Below, one piece after another: positions 44,398 to 51,990 of a stretch of 64,000 nt of DNA. Below the pieces are notes generated by a model. It made no database searches. It had not been told where the DNA came from and was given only the letters and a program-made list of their open reading frames with translations. Position numbers and translations under genes: made by a program. Every line of letters begins with the position of its first letter. Within the stretch, counting starts at the first letter, position 1. The stretch comes from Pseudomonas sp. ABC1. Lineage in GTDB: Bacteria > Pseudomonadota > Gammaproteobacteria > Pseudomonadales > Pseudomonadaceae. Location of the stretch: NCBI RefSeq assembly GCF_013395055.1, contig NZ_CP058349.1:2789501-2853500 (forward strand). The letters run 5' to 3'.

Positions 44398-46395
44398 ATG
44401 CCCAGCCGTCGTGAGCGAGCCAATGCCATCCGTGCCTTGAGCATGGATGCCGTGCAGAAAGCCAACAGCGGCCACCCCGGTGCCCCGATGGGCATGGCGG
44501 ACATCGCCGAAGTGCTGTGGCACGACCACCTCCGGCACAACCCGAACAATCCGCAGTGGGCCGATCGCGACCGTTTCGTGCTGTCCAACGGCCACGGTTC
44601 GATGCTGATCTATTCGCTGCTGCACCTGAGCGGCTACGACCTGACCATCGAAGACCTGCAGAACTTCCGCCAACTGCACAGCCGCACCCCAGGCCACCCG
44701 GAGTTCGGCTACACCGCTGGTGTGGAAACCACCACCGGCCCGCTCGGCCAGGGCATCGCCAACGCCGTCGGCTTCGCCCTCGCGGAGAAGGTACTGGCCG
44801 CGCAGTTCAACCGTCCGGGGCACGAAGTCGTCGATCACAACACCTATGTGTTCCTCGGCGACGGCTGCATGATGGAAGGCATCTCCCACGAAGTCTGCTC
44901 GCTGGCCGGCACCCTGGGCCTGAACAAGCTGACCGCTTTCTATGATGACAACGGCATTTCCATCGATGGCGAGGTCGAGGGCTGGTTCAGCGACGACACG
45001 CCGCGCCGTTTCGAGTCCTATGGCTGGCAGGTGATCCGCAATGTCGACGGGCATGACCCGGACGAGATCAACATGGCCATCGAGACTGCGCGCAAGAGCG
45101 ACCGTCCGACGCTGATCTGCTGCAAGACCATCATTGGTTTCGGCTCGCCGAACAAGCAGGGCAAGGAAGAGTGCCACGGTGCCGCCCTGGGCGATGCCGA
45201 GATCGCCCTGACCCGCGAGGCGCTGGGCTGGAATCACCCACCGTTCGAAATCCCTGCCGACATCTACGCCGAGTGGGATGCCAGCGAGCGTGGCGCCAAG
45301 GCCGAATCCGACTGGGAGCAGCGTTTCGCTGCCTACCGTGCCGAGTTCCCTGAGCTGGCCGCCGAGTTCGAGCGCCGTATCAAGGGTGACCTGCCGGCCG
45401 ATTTCGCCGAGAAGGCCGCTGCCTATATCCGCGACGTGGCCGAGAAGGGCGAGACCATCGCCAGCCGCAAGGCCAGCCAGAACAGTCTGAATGCCTTCGG
45501 CCCGCTGCTGCCGGAACTGCTGGGCGGCTCCGCCGACCTGGCCGGCTCCAACCTGACCCTGTGGAAAGGCTGCAAGGCGGTGAGCGCCGAGGATGCCTCG
45601 GGCAACTACGTGCACTACGGTGTGCGCGAGTTCGGTATGAGCGCCATCATGAACGGCGTTGCCCTGCATGGCGGCCTGGTGCCCTACGGCGCGACCTTCC
45701 TGATGTTCATGGAATACGCCCGTAATGCCGTGCGCATGTCGGCGTTGATGAAACAGCGCGTGCTCTATGTGTTCACCCACGACTCCATCGGCCTGGGCGA
45801 AGACGGTCCTACCCACCAGCCGGTCGAGCAACTGACCAGCCTGCGTACCACGCCGAACCTCGACACCTGGCGCCCGGCCGATGCCGTGGAGTCCGCCGTG
45901 GCCTGGAAAACAGCCATCGAGCGCAAGGATGGCCCGAGCGCGCTGATCTTCAGCCGGCAGAACCTGCCGCACCAGGCGCGTGACGCTCAGCAACTGGCGG
46001 ATATCGCCCGTGGCGGCTACATCCTCAAGGATTGTGCCGGCGAGCCGGAACTGATCCTGATCTCCACAGGCTCCGAAGTCGGCCTGGCCGTGCAGGCCTA
46101 CGACGCACTCAGCGCCAAGGGTCGCAAGGTCCGCGTGGTCTCCATTCCCTGCACCAGCCTGTTCGACGCCCAGGACGCCGCCTATCGTCAGTCCGTGCTG
46201 CCGGTGCAGGTCGGTGCGCGCATTGCCATCGAGGCGTCCCATGCGGACTACTGGTTCAAGTATGTCGGCCTGGAAGGCCGCATCATCGGCATGACCACCT
46301 ACGGTGAGTCGGCTCCCGCGAGCCAGCTGTTCGAAGAGTTCGGCTTCACCGTCGACAACGTCGTTGGCACCGCCGAAGAGCTGTTGGACGCCTGA
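44398..46395 (+). CDS. tktA: transketolase
   Basis: 665 residues, the normal length. This thiamine-diphosphate enzyme transfers two-carbon units in the pentose phosphate pathway, linking to glycolysis. The N-terminal RANAIRALSMDAVQKANSGHPGAPMGMADIAEVLW and the ThDP signature GDGCMMEGISHEVCSLAG are present, along with the HDSIGLGEDGPTHQPVEQ loop. CAGGAGA supports the start at 44398. It leads a run with epd and pgk. Confidence 0.97.
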   Translation: MPSRRERANAIRALSMDAVQKANSGHPGAPMGMADIAEVLWHDHLRHNPNNPQWADRDRFVLSNGHGSMLIYSLLHLSGYDLTIEDLQNFRQLHSRTPGHPEFGYTAGVETTTGPLGQGIANAVGFALAEKVLAAQFNRPGHEVVDHNTYVFLGDGCMMEGISHEVCSLAGTLGLNKLTAFYDDNGISIDGEVEGWFSDDTPRRFESYGWQVIRNVDGHDPDEINMAIETARKSDRPTLICCKTIIGFGSPNKQGKEECHGAALGDAEIALTREALGWNHPPFEIPADIYAEWDASERGAKAESDWEQRFAAYRAEFPELAAEFERRIKGDLPADFAEKAAAYIRDVAEKGETIASRKASQNSLNAFGPLLPELLGGSADLAGSNLTLWKGCKAVSAEDASGNYVHYGVREFGMSAIMNGVALHGGLVPYGATFLMFMEYARNAVRMSALMKQRVLYVFTHDSIGLGEDGPTHQPVEQLTSLRTTPNLDTWRPADAVESAVAWKTAIERKDGPSALIFSRQNLPHQARDAQQLADIARGGYILKDCAGEPELILISTGSEVGLAVQAYDALSAKGRKVRVVSIPCTSLFDAQDAAYRQSVLPVQVGARIAIEASHADYWFKYVGLEGRIIGMTTYGESAPASQLFEEFGFTVDNVVGTAEELLDA

Positions 46396-46403
46396 TCCAT
46401 TGA

Positions 46404-46430
46404 CCCCCTCTCCCATAAAGAGAGAGGGGG
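46404..46430. promoter_or_regulatory. hairpin between tktA and epd
   Basis: CCCCCTCTC and GAGAGGGGG (9-bp arms, 9-nt loop) begin 8 bp after the tktA stop. Without a clear U-run it may act as a processing or partial termination element inside the tktA-epd-pgk operon. Confidence 0.6.
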
Positions 46431-46455
46431 TTGAACTGCGAACCTGCGAGACACT

Positions 46456-47511
46456 ATGCCCAACCGCCCCTATCGCGTTGCCCTCAACGGCTACGGTCGC
46501 ATCGGCCGCTGCGTGCTGCGCGCCCTGTACGAGCGGGGTGCGGGCGCAGGCCTGGAGATCGTCGCGCTGAACGACCTGGCCGACCAGGCCAGCATCGAGT
46601 ACCTGACCCGCTACGACTCCACCCATGGGCGTTTTCCCGGCGAGGTGAAGGTCGACGGCGACTGCCTGCACATCAACGGCGACTGCGTGAAAGTGCTGCG
46701 CCAGTCGACGCCGGAAGGCATCGACTGGGCCGGGCTGGGGATCGACCTGTTGCTGGAGTGTTCCGGCCAGTACGTCAATCGTGCCCAGGGTGAGCGCTTC
46801 CTGCGTGCCGGGGCGCCACGGGTGCTGTTCTCGCAGCCGATGGCCAGCGAGTCGGACGTCGACGCCACCATCGTCCTCGGGGTCAACCAGGAGCGTCTGC
46901 ATGCCGGGCACACCCTGGTGTCCAACGCGTCCTGCACCACCAACTGCGGCGTGCCGCTGCTCAAGTTGCTGAACGATGCCATCGGCCTGGAGCAGGTGTT
47001 CATCACCACCATCCATTCGGCGATGAACGACCAGCCGGTGATCGACGCCTACCATCACGAAGACCTGCGCCGCACGCGCTCGGCCTTCCAGTCGGTGATC
47101 CCGGTGTCGACCGGGTTGGCGCGCGGTATCGAGCGGCTCCTGCCCGAGCTGGGTGGGCGTATCCAGGCCAAGGCGGTGCGGGTGCCGACCTTGAACGTAT
47201 CCTGCCTGGACATCACCGTGCTGACGTCCCGCGACACCAGTGCCGAAGAGGTCAACCGGTTGCTGCGCGAGGCGGCGGCCAGCGAGCGTTTCGCCGGGTT
47301 GATCGCCTATACCGAACTGCCCCATGCCAGTTGTGATTTCAACCATGATCCGCACTCGGCCATCGTCGATGGCAGCCAGACGCGCAGCAGTGGCCCGCGG
47401 CTGGTCAACCTGCTGGCGTGGTTCGACAACGAGTGGGGTTTTGCCAACCGTATGCTCGACGTGGCAGAGCACTATCTGCACGTCATCAACCACAATAAGG
47501 ACGCCCTATGA
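46456..47511 (+). CDS. epd: D-erythrose-4-phosphate dehydrogenase Epd
   Basis: 351-residue GAPDH-family enzyme that oxidises erythrose 4-phosphate to 4-phosphoerythronate, feeding pyridoxal phosphate synthesis. NAD-binding ALNGYGRIGRCVLRALYERG opens the protein and the catalytic Cys160 lies in SNASCTTNCG. Its position directly between tktA, whose reaction makes erythrose 4-phosphate, and pgk is typical of epd rather than gap. The stop overlaps the pgk start (ATGA). Confidence 0.94.
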   Translation: MPNRPYRVALNGYGRIGRCVLRALYERGAGAGLEIVALNDLADQASIEYLTRYDSTHGRFPGEVKVDGDCLHINGDCVKVLRQSTPEGIDWAGLGIDLLLECSGQYVNRAQGERFLRAGAPRVLFSQPMASESDVDATIVLGVNQERLHAGHTLVSNASCTTNCGVPLLKLLNDAIGLEQVFITTIHSAMNDQPVIDAYHHEDLRRTRSAFQSVIPVSTGLARGIERLLPELGGRIQAKAVRVPTLNVSCLDITVLTSRDTSAEEVNRLLREAAASERFAGLIAYTELPHASCDFNHDPHSAIVDGSQTRSSGPRLVNLLAWFDNEWGFANRMLDVAEHYLHVINHNKDAL

Positions 47512-48683
47512 CCGCGCCGACCCTGAAAGTAGTGAAAATGTCCGACCTCGACCTGGCCGGCAAGCGTGTGCTGATCCGCGAGGACCTCAACGTTCCGGTC
47601 AAGGATGGCGTGGTGAAGAGCGATGCGCGCATCCTCGCGGCACTGCCGACCATTCGCCTGGCGCTGGAGAAGGGCGCGGCCGTGCTGGTCTGCTCGCACC
47701 TGGGGCGCCCGGAGGAGGGTATCTACAGTGAGGCCGACAGCCTGCAGCCGGTGGCCGACTACCTGAGTAAGGCCCTGGGGCGCGACGTGCCGCTGGTACG
47801 TGACTACCTCGACGGTGTCGACGTGGCGCCAGGACAACTGGTGCTGCTGGAGAACGTGCGCTTCAACAAGGGCGAGAAAAAGAACACCGACGAACTGGCG
47901 CTGCAATATGCGGCCCTGTGCGACGTCTTCGTGATGGATGCCTTCGGCACTGCGCACCGTGCCCAGGGTTCGACCCATGGCGTGGCGAAGTTCGCCAAGG
48001 TCGCCGCTGCGGGACCGCTGCTCGCCGCTGAGCTGGAGGCGCTGGGCAAGGCGCTGGACAAGCCGGCCCGGCCGATGCTGGCGATCGTCGCGGGCTCCAA
48101 GGTATCGACCAAACTTGACGTACTCAACTCCCTGGCGGAACTCTGCGACTCGCTGATCGTTGGTGGTGGTATTGCCAACACCTTCCTGGCAGCGGCTGGC
48201 CTGCCGGTCGGCAAGTCGCTTTACGAGGCTGACCTGGTGGAGACGGCCAAGGCCATCGCTGCCAAGGTCAGCGTACCGCTACCGGTCGACGTGGTGGTGG
48301 CCAAGGCCTTCGCCGAAGATGCCGAGGCTACGGTCAAGGCCGTTGCCGACGTGGCCGAGGATGACATGATCCTCGATATCGGACCGCAGACCGCTGCGCA
48401 ATTCGCCCAGATGCTCAAGGCCTCGAAGACCATTCTCTGGAACGGCCCGGTGGGTGTGTTCGAATTCGATCAGTTCGGCAACGGCACCCAAGTGCTGGCC
48501 GAGGCGATTGCCGAAAGCCCGGCGTTCTCCATCGCTGGCGGTGGCGATACCCTGGCCGCCATCGACAAATACGGCGTGGCCGAGCGCATTTCCTATATCT
48601 CCACCGGCGGTGGCGCCTTCCTCGAATTCGTCGAGGGCAAGGTACTGCCGGCGGTCGAGGTGCTGGAGCAGCGCGCGCAGTAA
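47508..48683 (+). CDS. pgk: phosphoglycerate kinase
   Basis: 391 residues. It interconverts 1,3-bisphosphoglycerate plus ADP and 3-phosphoglycerate plus ATP. Motifs include KRVLIREDLNVPVKDG, the Arg/His substrate-binding VCSHLGRPEEG and C-terminal GGGDTLAAIDKYGVAERISYISTGGGAFLE. The start is taken at 47508, in an ATGA overlap with epd; an internal ATG at 47538 is possible but would remove residues present in relatives. Confidence 0.96.
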   Translation: MTAPTLKVVKMSDLDLAGKRVLIREDLNVPVKDGVVKSDARILAALPTIRLALEKGAAVLVCSHLGRPEEGIYSEADSLQPVADYLSKALGRDVPLVRDYLDGVDVAPGQLVLLENVRFNKGEKKNTDELALQYAALCDVFVMDAFGTAHRAQGSTHGVAKFAKVAAAGPLLAAELEALGKALDKPARPMLAIVAGSKVSTKLDVLNSLAELCDSLIVGGGIANTFLAAAGLPVGKSLYEADLVETAKAIAAKVSVPLPVDVVVAKAFAEDAEATVKAVADVAEDDMILDIGPQTAAQFAQMLKASKTILWNGPVGVFEFDQFGNGTQVLAEAIAESPAFSIAGGGDTLAAIDKYGVAERISYISTGGGAFLEFVEGKVLPAVEVLEQRAQ

Positions 48684-48775
48684 TCTGCGTGTCTCACAGG
48701 CGCACGGCCATCCGTGCGCAACCACGGCCCGCATGCGTTGTCTTTCCTTTGAATCCATTCGAAAGGGAAATGACC

Positions 48776-48970
48776 ATGCGTAGTTCGATGCTTGTGGTGG
48801 TGGCGTGTCTGGTTATGGCAGGGTGCAGTGGCGGTACGCGGCATGCCTGCGAAGTGATCGCGCCGCCGCCGGCCACCGGGCCAACCGCACAGAACGATCA
48901 GCGGGTGGCGATCCAGAGCAGTGGCGATCCGACCATCACGGCGGGCGCGCATGCCCAGGACTGCCCGTGA
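48776..48970 (+). CDS. small predicted lipoprotein
   Basis: 64-residue protein. A lipoprotein signal (MRSSMLVVVACLVMAGC, lipobox VMAGC with the Cys at residue 17) precedes a short hydrophilic tail of about 47 residues with two more cysteines. The start at 48776 has AAAGGG nine bases upstream; the ATG at 48770 is too close to it. It overlaps the following lipoprotein start by 1 bp. Function unknown; it is inserted in a glycolytic operon between pgk and fba. Confidence 0.7.
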   Translation: MRSSMLVVVACLVMAGCSGGTRHACEVIAPPPATGPTAQNDQRVAIQSSGDPTITAGAHAQDCP

Positions 48971-49302
48971 TGCTGCGTTCGCTGCCCTTGCTGGCGCTGG
49001 CCCTGCTGTCTGGTTGCGCCCACTGGCAATCCGGCCCGGATGCGCCCTTCGTGCACTGGAAGTGCCAGAGCGCGGACGATATCCACTGGCGCTATGCCGA
49101 TGCACAAAAGCGGCAGGTGGACCTGAAGATCGGCACTGCCGGGCAGGCCTACCGCTTGCGGCTGGAGCCGAGCCTGCAGGGCCGTTTCTACAGCGATGGC
49201 GTGATCGCCTTCCATGACAAGCGCGATGGCTCGCTGGTCTACCGGCTTGCCGACGACCGCTTGCTGGCCCATGGGTGCAGCGCTTCGCTGATAAACCTGT
49301 GA
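48970..49302 (+). CDS. MliC-like lipoprotein (putative c-type lysozyme inhibitor)
   Basis: 110 residues. Signal and lipobox LLSGC (Cys at about residue 15) precede a small beta-rich domain resembling MliC: WKCQSADDIHWRYADAQ, SLQGRFYSDGVIAFHDKRDGSLVYRL and a final HGCS. The two conserved Cys and the GRFYSDG block suggest the MliC/PliC fold, which inhibits host lysozyme; the match is moderate and could be a related domain. Translation is coupled to the preceding lipoprotein (ATG overlaps TGA). Confidence 0.65.
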   Translation: MLRSLPLLALALLSGCAHWQSGPDAPFVHWKCQSADDIHWRYADAQKRQVDLKIGTAGQAYRLRLEPSLQGRFYSDGVIAFHDKRDGSLVYRLADDRLLAHGCSASLINL

Positions 49303-49404
49303 GCGATCCCGCGCTACCGTTACAATGCCGCAAAGCGATGGGGCGACGCCGTTGAGCGTCGTCTCTCGCAGGCTTATACGATCAGCTACCGGAGAACAGG
49401 AAAC

Positions 49405-50469
49405 ATGGCACTTATCAGCATGCGCCAGATGCTCGACCACGCCGCCGAGTTCGGCTATGGCGTGCCGGCCTTCAACGTCAACAATCTGGAGCAGATGCGC
49501 GCCATCATGGAAGCGGCCGACAAGACCGACTCGCCGGTGATCGTGCAGGCTTCGGCGGGTGCCCGCAAATACGCCGGTGCGCCTTTCCTGCGTCACTTGA
49601 TCCTGGCCGCGATCGAAGAATTCCCGCATATCCCGGTGTGCATGCACCAGGACCACGGCACCAGCCCTGATGTCTGCCAGCGCTCCATCCAGTTGGGCTT
49701 CAGCTCGGTCATGATGGACGGTTCGCTGAAAGAAGACGGCAAGACCCCGGCCGACTATGAGTACAACGCCCGCGTGACCCGTCAGACCGTGGCTTTCGCC
49801 CATGCCTGCGGCGTTTCCGTGGAAGGCGAGCTGGGTTGCCTGGGCAGTCTGGAAACCGGCATGGCCGGTGAAGAAGACGGCGTTGGTGCCGAGGGTGTGC
49901 TGGACCACAGCCAACTGCTGACCGATCCGGAAGAAGCCGCGCAGTTCGTCAAGGACACCCAGGTCGATGCCCTGGCCATCGCCATCGGCACCAGCCATGG
50001 AGCCTACAAGTTCACCAAGCCGCCAACCGGCGATGTGCTGTCCATCGAGCGCATCAAGGAAATCCACAAGCGCATCCCGAACACCCATCTGGTGATGCAC
50101 GGCTCCTCCTCGGTACCCCAGGAGTGGCTGAAAGTGATCAACGAGTTCGGCGGCGACATCAAGGAAACCTACGGTGTGCCGGTCGAGGAGATCGTCGAAG
50201 GTATCAAGTACGGCGTGCGCAAGGTGAACATCGACACCGACCTGCGCCTGGCGTCCACCGGTGCCATTCGCCGCATGATGGCCGAGCAGCCGAGCGAGTT
50301 CGACCCGCGCAAGTTCTTCGCCCAGACCATCGTCGCCATGCGCGATATCTGCATCGCCCGCTACGAAGCCTTCGGCACCGCCGGCAATGCCTCGAAGATC
50401 AAACCGGTCTCCCTGGAAGGCATGTTCCAGCGCTACGCCAGTGGCGAGTTGGCTCCCAAGGTCAACTGA
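49405..50469 (+). CDS. fba: class II fructose-1,6-bisphosphate aldolase
   Basis: 354 residues. This zinc aldolase cleaves or forms fructose 1,6-bisphosphate. Zn-site blocks are MHQDHGTSPDVCQRSIQLGFSSVMMDGS and VEGELGCLGSLE; the C-terminal VMHGSSSVPQEWL holds another ligand His. CGGAGAACAGGAA precedes the ATG. It completes the central-carbon cluster tktA-epd-pgk-fba and ends at a clear terminator. Confidence 0.96.
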   Translation: MALISMRQMLDHAAEFGYGVPAFNVNNLEQMRAIMEAADKTDSPVIVQASAGARKYAGAPFLRHLILAAIEEFPHIPVCMHQDHGTSPDVCQRSIQLGFSSVMMDGSLKEDGKTPADYEYNARVTRQTVAFAHACGVSVEGELGCLGSLETGMAGEEDGVGAEGVLDHSQLLTDPEEAAQFVKDTQVDALAIAIGTSHGAYKFTKPPTGDVLSIERIKEIHKRIPNTHLVMHGSSSVPQEWLKVINEFGGDIKETYGVPVEEIVEGIKYGVRKVNIDTDLRLASTGAIRRMMAEQPSEFDPRKFFAQTIVAMRDICIARYEAFGTAGNASKIKPVSLEGMFQRYASGELAPKVN

Positions 50470-50497
50470 GGCGGGAACTAGTCGCGCCGTAACAGCC

Positions 50498-50524
50498 AGA
50501 AGCCCGCATTCGAGCGGGCTTCTT
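50498..50524 (+). terminator. rho-independent terminator after fba
   Basis: AGAAGCCCGC and GCGGGCTTCT pair perfectly across a 6-nt loop, followed by T residues, about 28 bp after the fba stop. It can also serve the convergent receiver-only gene. Confidence 0.88.
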
Positions 50525-50544
50525 CGTCTGGGCGTGTCTGCGGT

Positions 50545-50922
50545 TCAGGCCAGCACCTGCTCGATCTGCTGGTGCAGCGAATCCAGGGAGAAGGGCTTGG
50601 CCAGGACGGGCGCCGAGTAGGCGATGGGGCTGCCCGACTCGTAGATTTCCAGCGGGTAACCGCTGATGAAGATGACTTTCAGCTCCGGTCGCAGTTTCAG
50701 CGCCGGCTCCGCGATCATCACGCCGGATACGCCGCCGGGAAGTCGAAAGTCGCTGATCAGCAAGTCCAGTTGTGGGCTGCTGGCGAGGATTTCGAAGGCC
50801 CGGTCCGAGTTTTCGGCCTGCATGACTTCATAACCTTCGTCGGTCAGGAAGTCGACCAGCAAGGCCAGTATCTGAGGCTCGTCTTCGACGAGCAGCACGC
50901 TGCGCTGGGATAGTTCGTTCAT
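50545..50922 (-). CDS. stand-alone response-regulator receiver protein
   Basis: 125 residues consisting of a single REC domain: acidic pair VEDE, phospho-acceptor Asp in LLISDFRLPGG, Ser/Thr in FISGYP and conserved Lys in LAKPF. There is no output domain, so it works through protein contacts, as CheY- or FixJ-receiver-like adaptors do. Many such proteins are encoded by pseudomonads as partners of hybrid kinases; no kinase is adjacent here. The start at 50922 gives a clean domain; an ATG at 50940 is also in frame. Neither has a strong ribosome-binding site. Confidence 0.85.
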   Translation of the reverse strand: MNELSQRSVLLVEDEPQILALLVDFLTDEGYEVMQAENSDRAFEILASSPQLDLLISDFRLPGGVSGVMIAEPALKLRPELKVIFISGYPLEIYESGSPIAYSAPVLAKPFSLDSLHQQIEQVLA

Positions 50923-50940
50923 ATGCCAGGTAACTCTCAT

Positions 50941-51324
50941 CGTATTGCACGGCGCTGGGCGCGCGAGGGCCGTCTTCGCACTCCTGTTCTGCGAAGCGGC
51001 ATTCTTGTGGCTGCCCGAGCGAGAAACCTGATCCTTGAGTTCCGACCCATTCCATATGCGGGGCTGGCCGGTCTTGCTGCCACCTGGGGTTGGAGCAATG
51101 GCCGTACGGCAAGTTCATGCCGAGGGGACGAATTGCAGGGGGTCTGACCAACAGTTCAGGAGGCATTTCAGAATGCATGGTTGCTTTGAGTGAATCATGC
51201 AAAATGCATGAGAAGGGTATTTTGATAGATATGTAACTTGTTGATATTATTGAAATTATTCTTTCCGTTCGATTGGCACGATGCCTGCTCTATTGAGGTA
51301 AGTGAAAACGAATGGAGACCACCC
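50941..51324. other. intergenic region without a supported gene
   Basis: About 400 bp between the receiver gene and the DUF3509 gene. The last 130 bp are unusually AT-rich for this genome (about 51195-51275) and probably contain the DUF3509 promoter. No convincing ORF or RNA gene was seen. Confidence 0.6.
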
Positions 51325-51603
51325 ATGAATCTTGCGCAAAAAGCCCTCACCGCAGCCTTTCCCGAGTTCGAGGTGCACATCGTCAATCGTCCCGATGGAG
51401 GCCTGCTGCTGACGTTGCGCAACGAAGAGCAGGACGTATTGCGCCGTGCCCTGTCCAAAGGGCAGGCCCAGGCAGCCATGCAACTGGATTGGGTGATCAG
51501 CTCCATCCGCAGGGATTTGTCGCTGGACGCCGGCGTGGCTCCGGTGATCACCCACCTTCAGAGCCAGAGCCGTTCGGCGCTGCCTTCCTACGATTACGCC
51601 TGA
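51325..51603 (+). CDS. DUF3509 family small protein
   Basis: 92 residues. The pattern PRPDGG-like (NRPDGGLLLTLRNE), RRALSKGQ, and LDWVISSIRRDLSLDAG fits DUF3509, a small-protein family common in Pseudomonas. Function unknown. TGGAGA supports the start at 51325, while the open frame upstream is AT-rich promoter DNA. Cytoplasmic, no membrane segment. Confidence 0.75.
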   Translation: MNLAQKALTAAFPEFEVHIVNRPDGGLLLTLRNEEQDVLRRALSKGQAQAAMQLDWVISSIRRDLSLDAGVAPVITHLQSQSRSALPSYDYA

Positions 51604-51677
51604 TCGTCGGCGCTCGTATCCTGGGGGCCGTCGAGCCCCCTTCGCTTTCTGGCGATTGCGCCTGCATATCCCGCCCA

Positions 51678-51691
51678 TTGATTCATATCAA
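51678..51691. promoter_or_regulatory. perfect Anr/FNR box
   Basis: TTGAT-TCAT-ATCAA matches the FNR/Anr consensus TTGAT-N4-ATCAA exactly. It lies upstream of an oxygen-sensing (globin) signalling gene on the + strand and 75 bp after the DUF3509 stop. Confidence 0.75.
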
Positions 51692-51931
51692 TAACGTTCC
51701 CCTGCCTGCCTGTCACGCTTAGTGGCCTATTGACAGTAGCGCCGTGTCCGCACGCCGCCATGGACTCTCTTCGCCGCCAGGCTGTGGCGGATCGAGGGTG
51801 TGTCAGGGCATCTCAGTCGTATCCACGTTGTCATTCTTCGATCCGCAAGAACCTGTTCGGAGTCTTTCCGCATGCCGGTCATTCCCGTTTGACGGGATCG
51901 CTGGCCGATTTCTGACAGGTCCCAAGAATGC

Positions 51932-51966
51932 AAGATCGTCCGCCGCCTGACGCGGCGGACGATCTT
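51932..51966. promoter_or_regulatory. perfect 15-bp hairpin in the leader of the GGDEF-EAL gene
   Basis: AAGATCGTCCGCCGC and its exact complement flank a 5-nt loop (CTGAC), ending 24 bp before the ATG at 51991. No U-run follows on either strand. It may control translation or transcript stability, or be a diverged terminator. Confidence 0.7.
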
Positions 51967-51990
51967 GCCGAGTGCCTGGAAGCTCGCAGC

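Larger units (their letters stand above)
51604..51990. other. long leader region of the globin-coupled GGDEF-EAL gene
   Basis: About 390 bp with no convincing gene. It contains a perfect Anr/FNR box (51678-51691) and a perfect 15-bp hairpin (51932-51966), annotated separately. An in-frame ATG at 51928 would translate through the hairpin. Confidence 0.7.

Noticed and set aside
44392..47493. 1033-codon open frame on the minus strand
   Set aside because: It lies exactly opposite tktA and epd, whose protein motifs are unmistakable, has a low-complexity His/Gln/Gly-rich translation and is explained by GC-rich codon bias.
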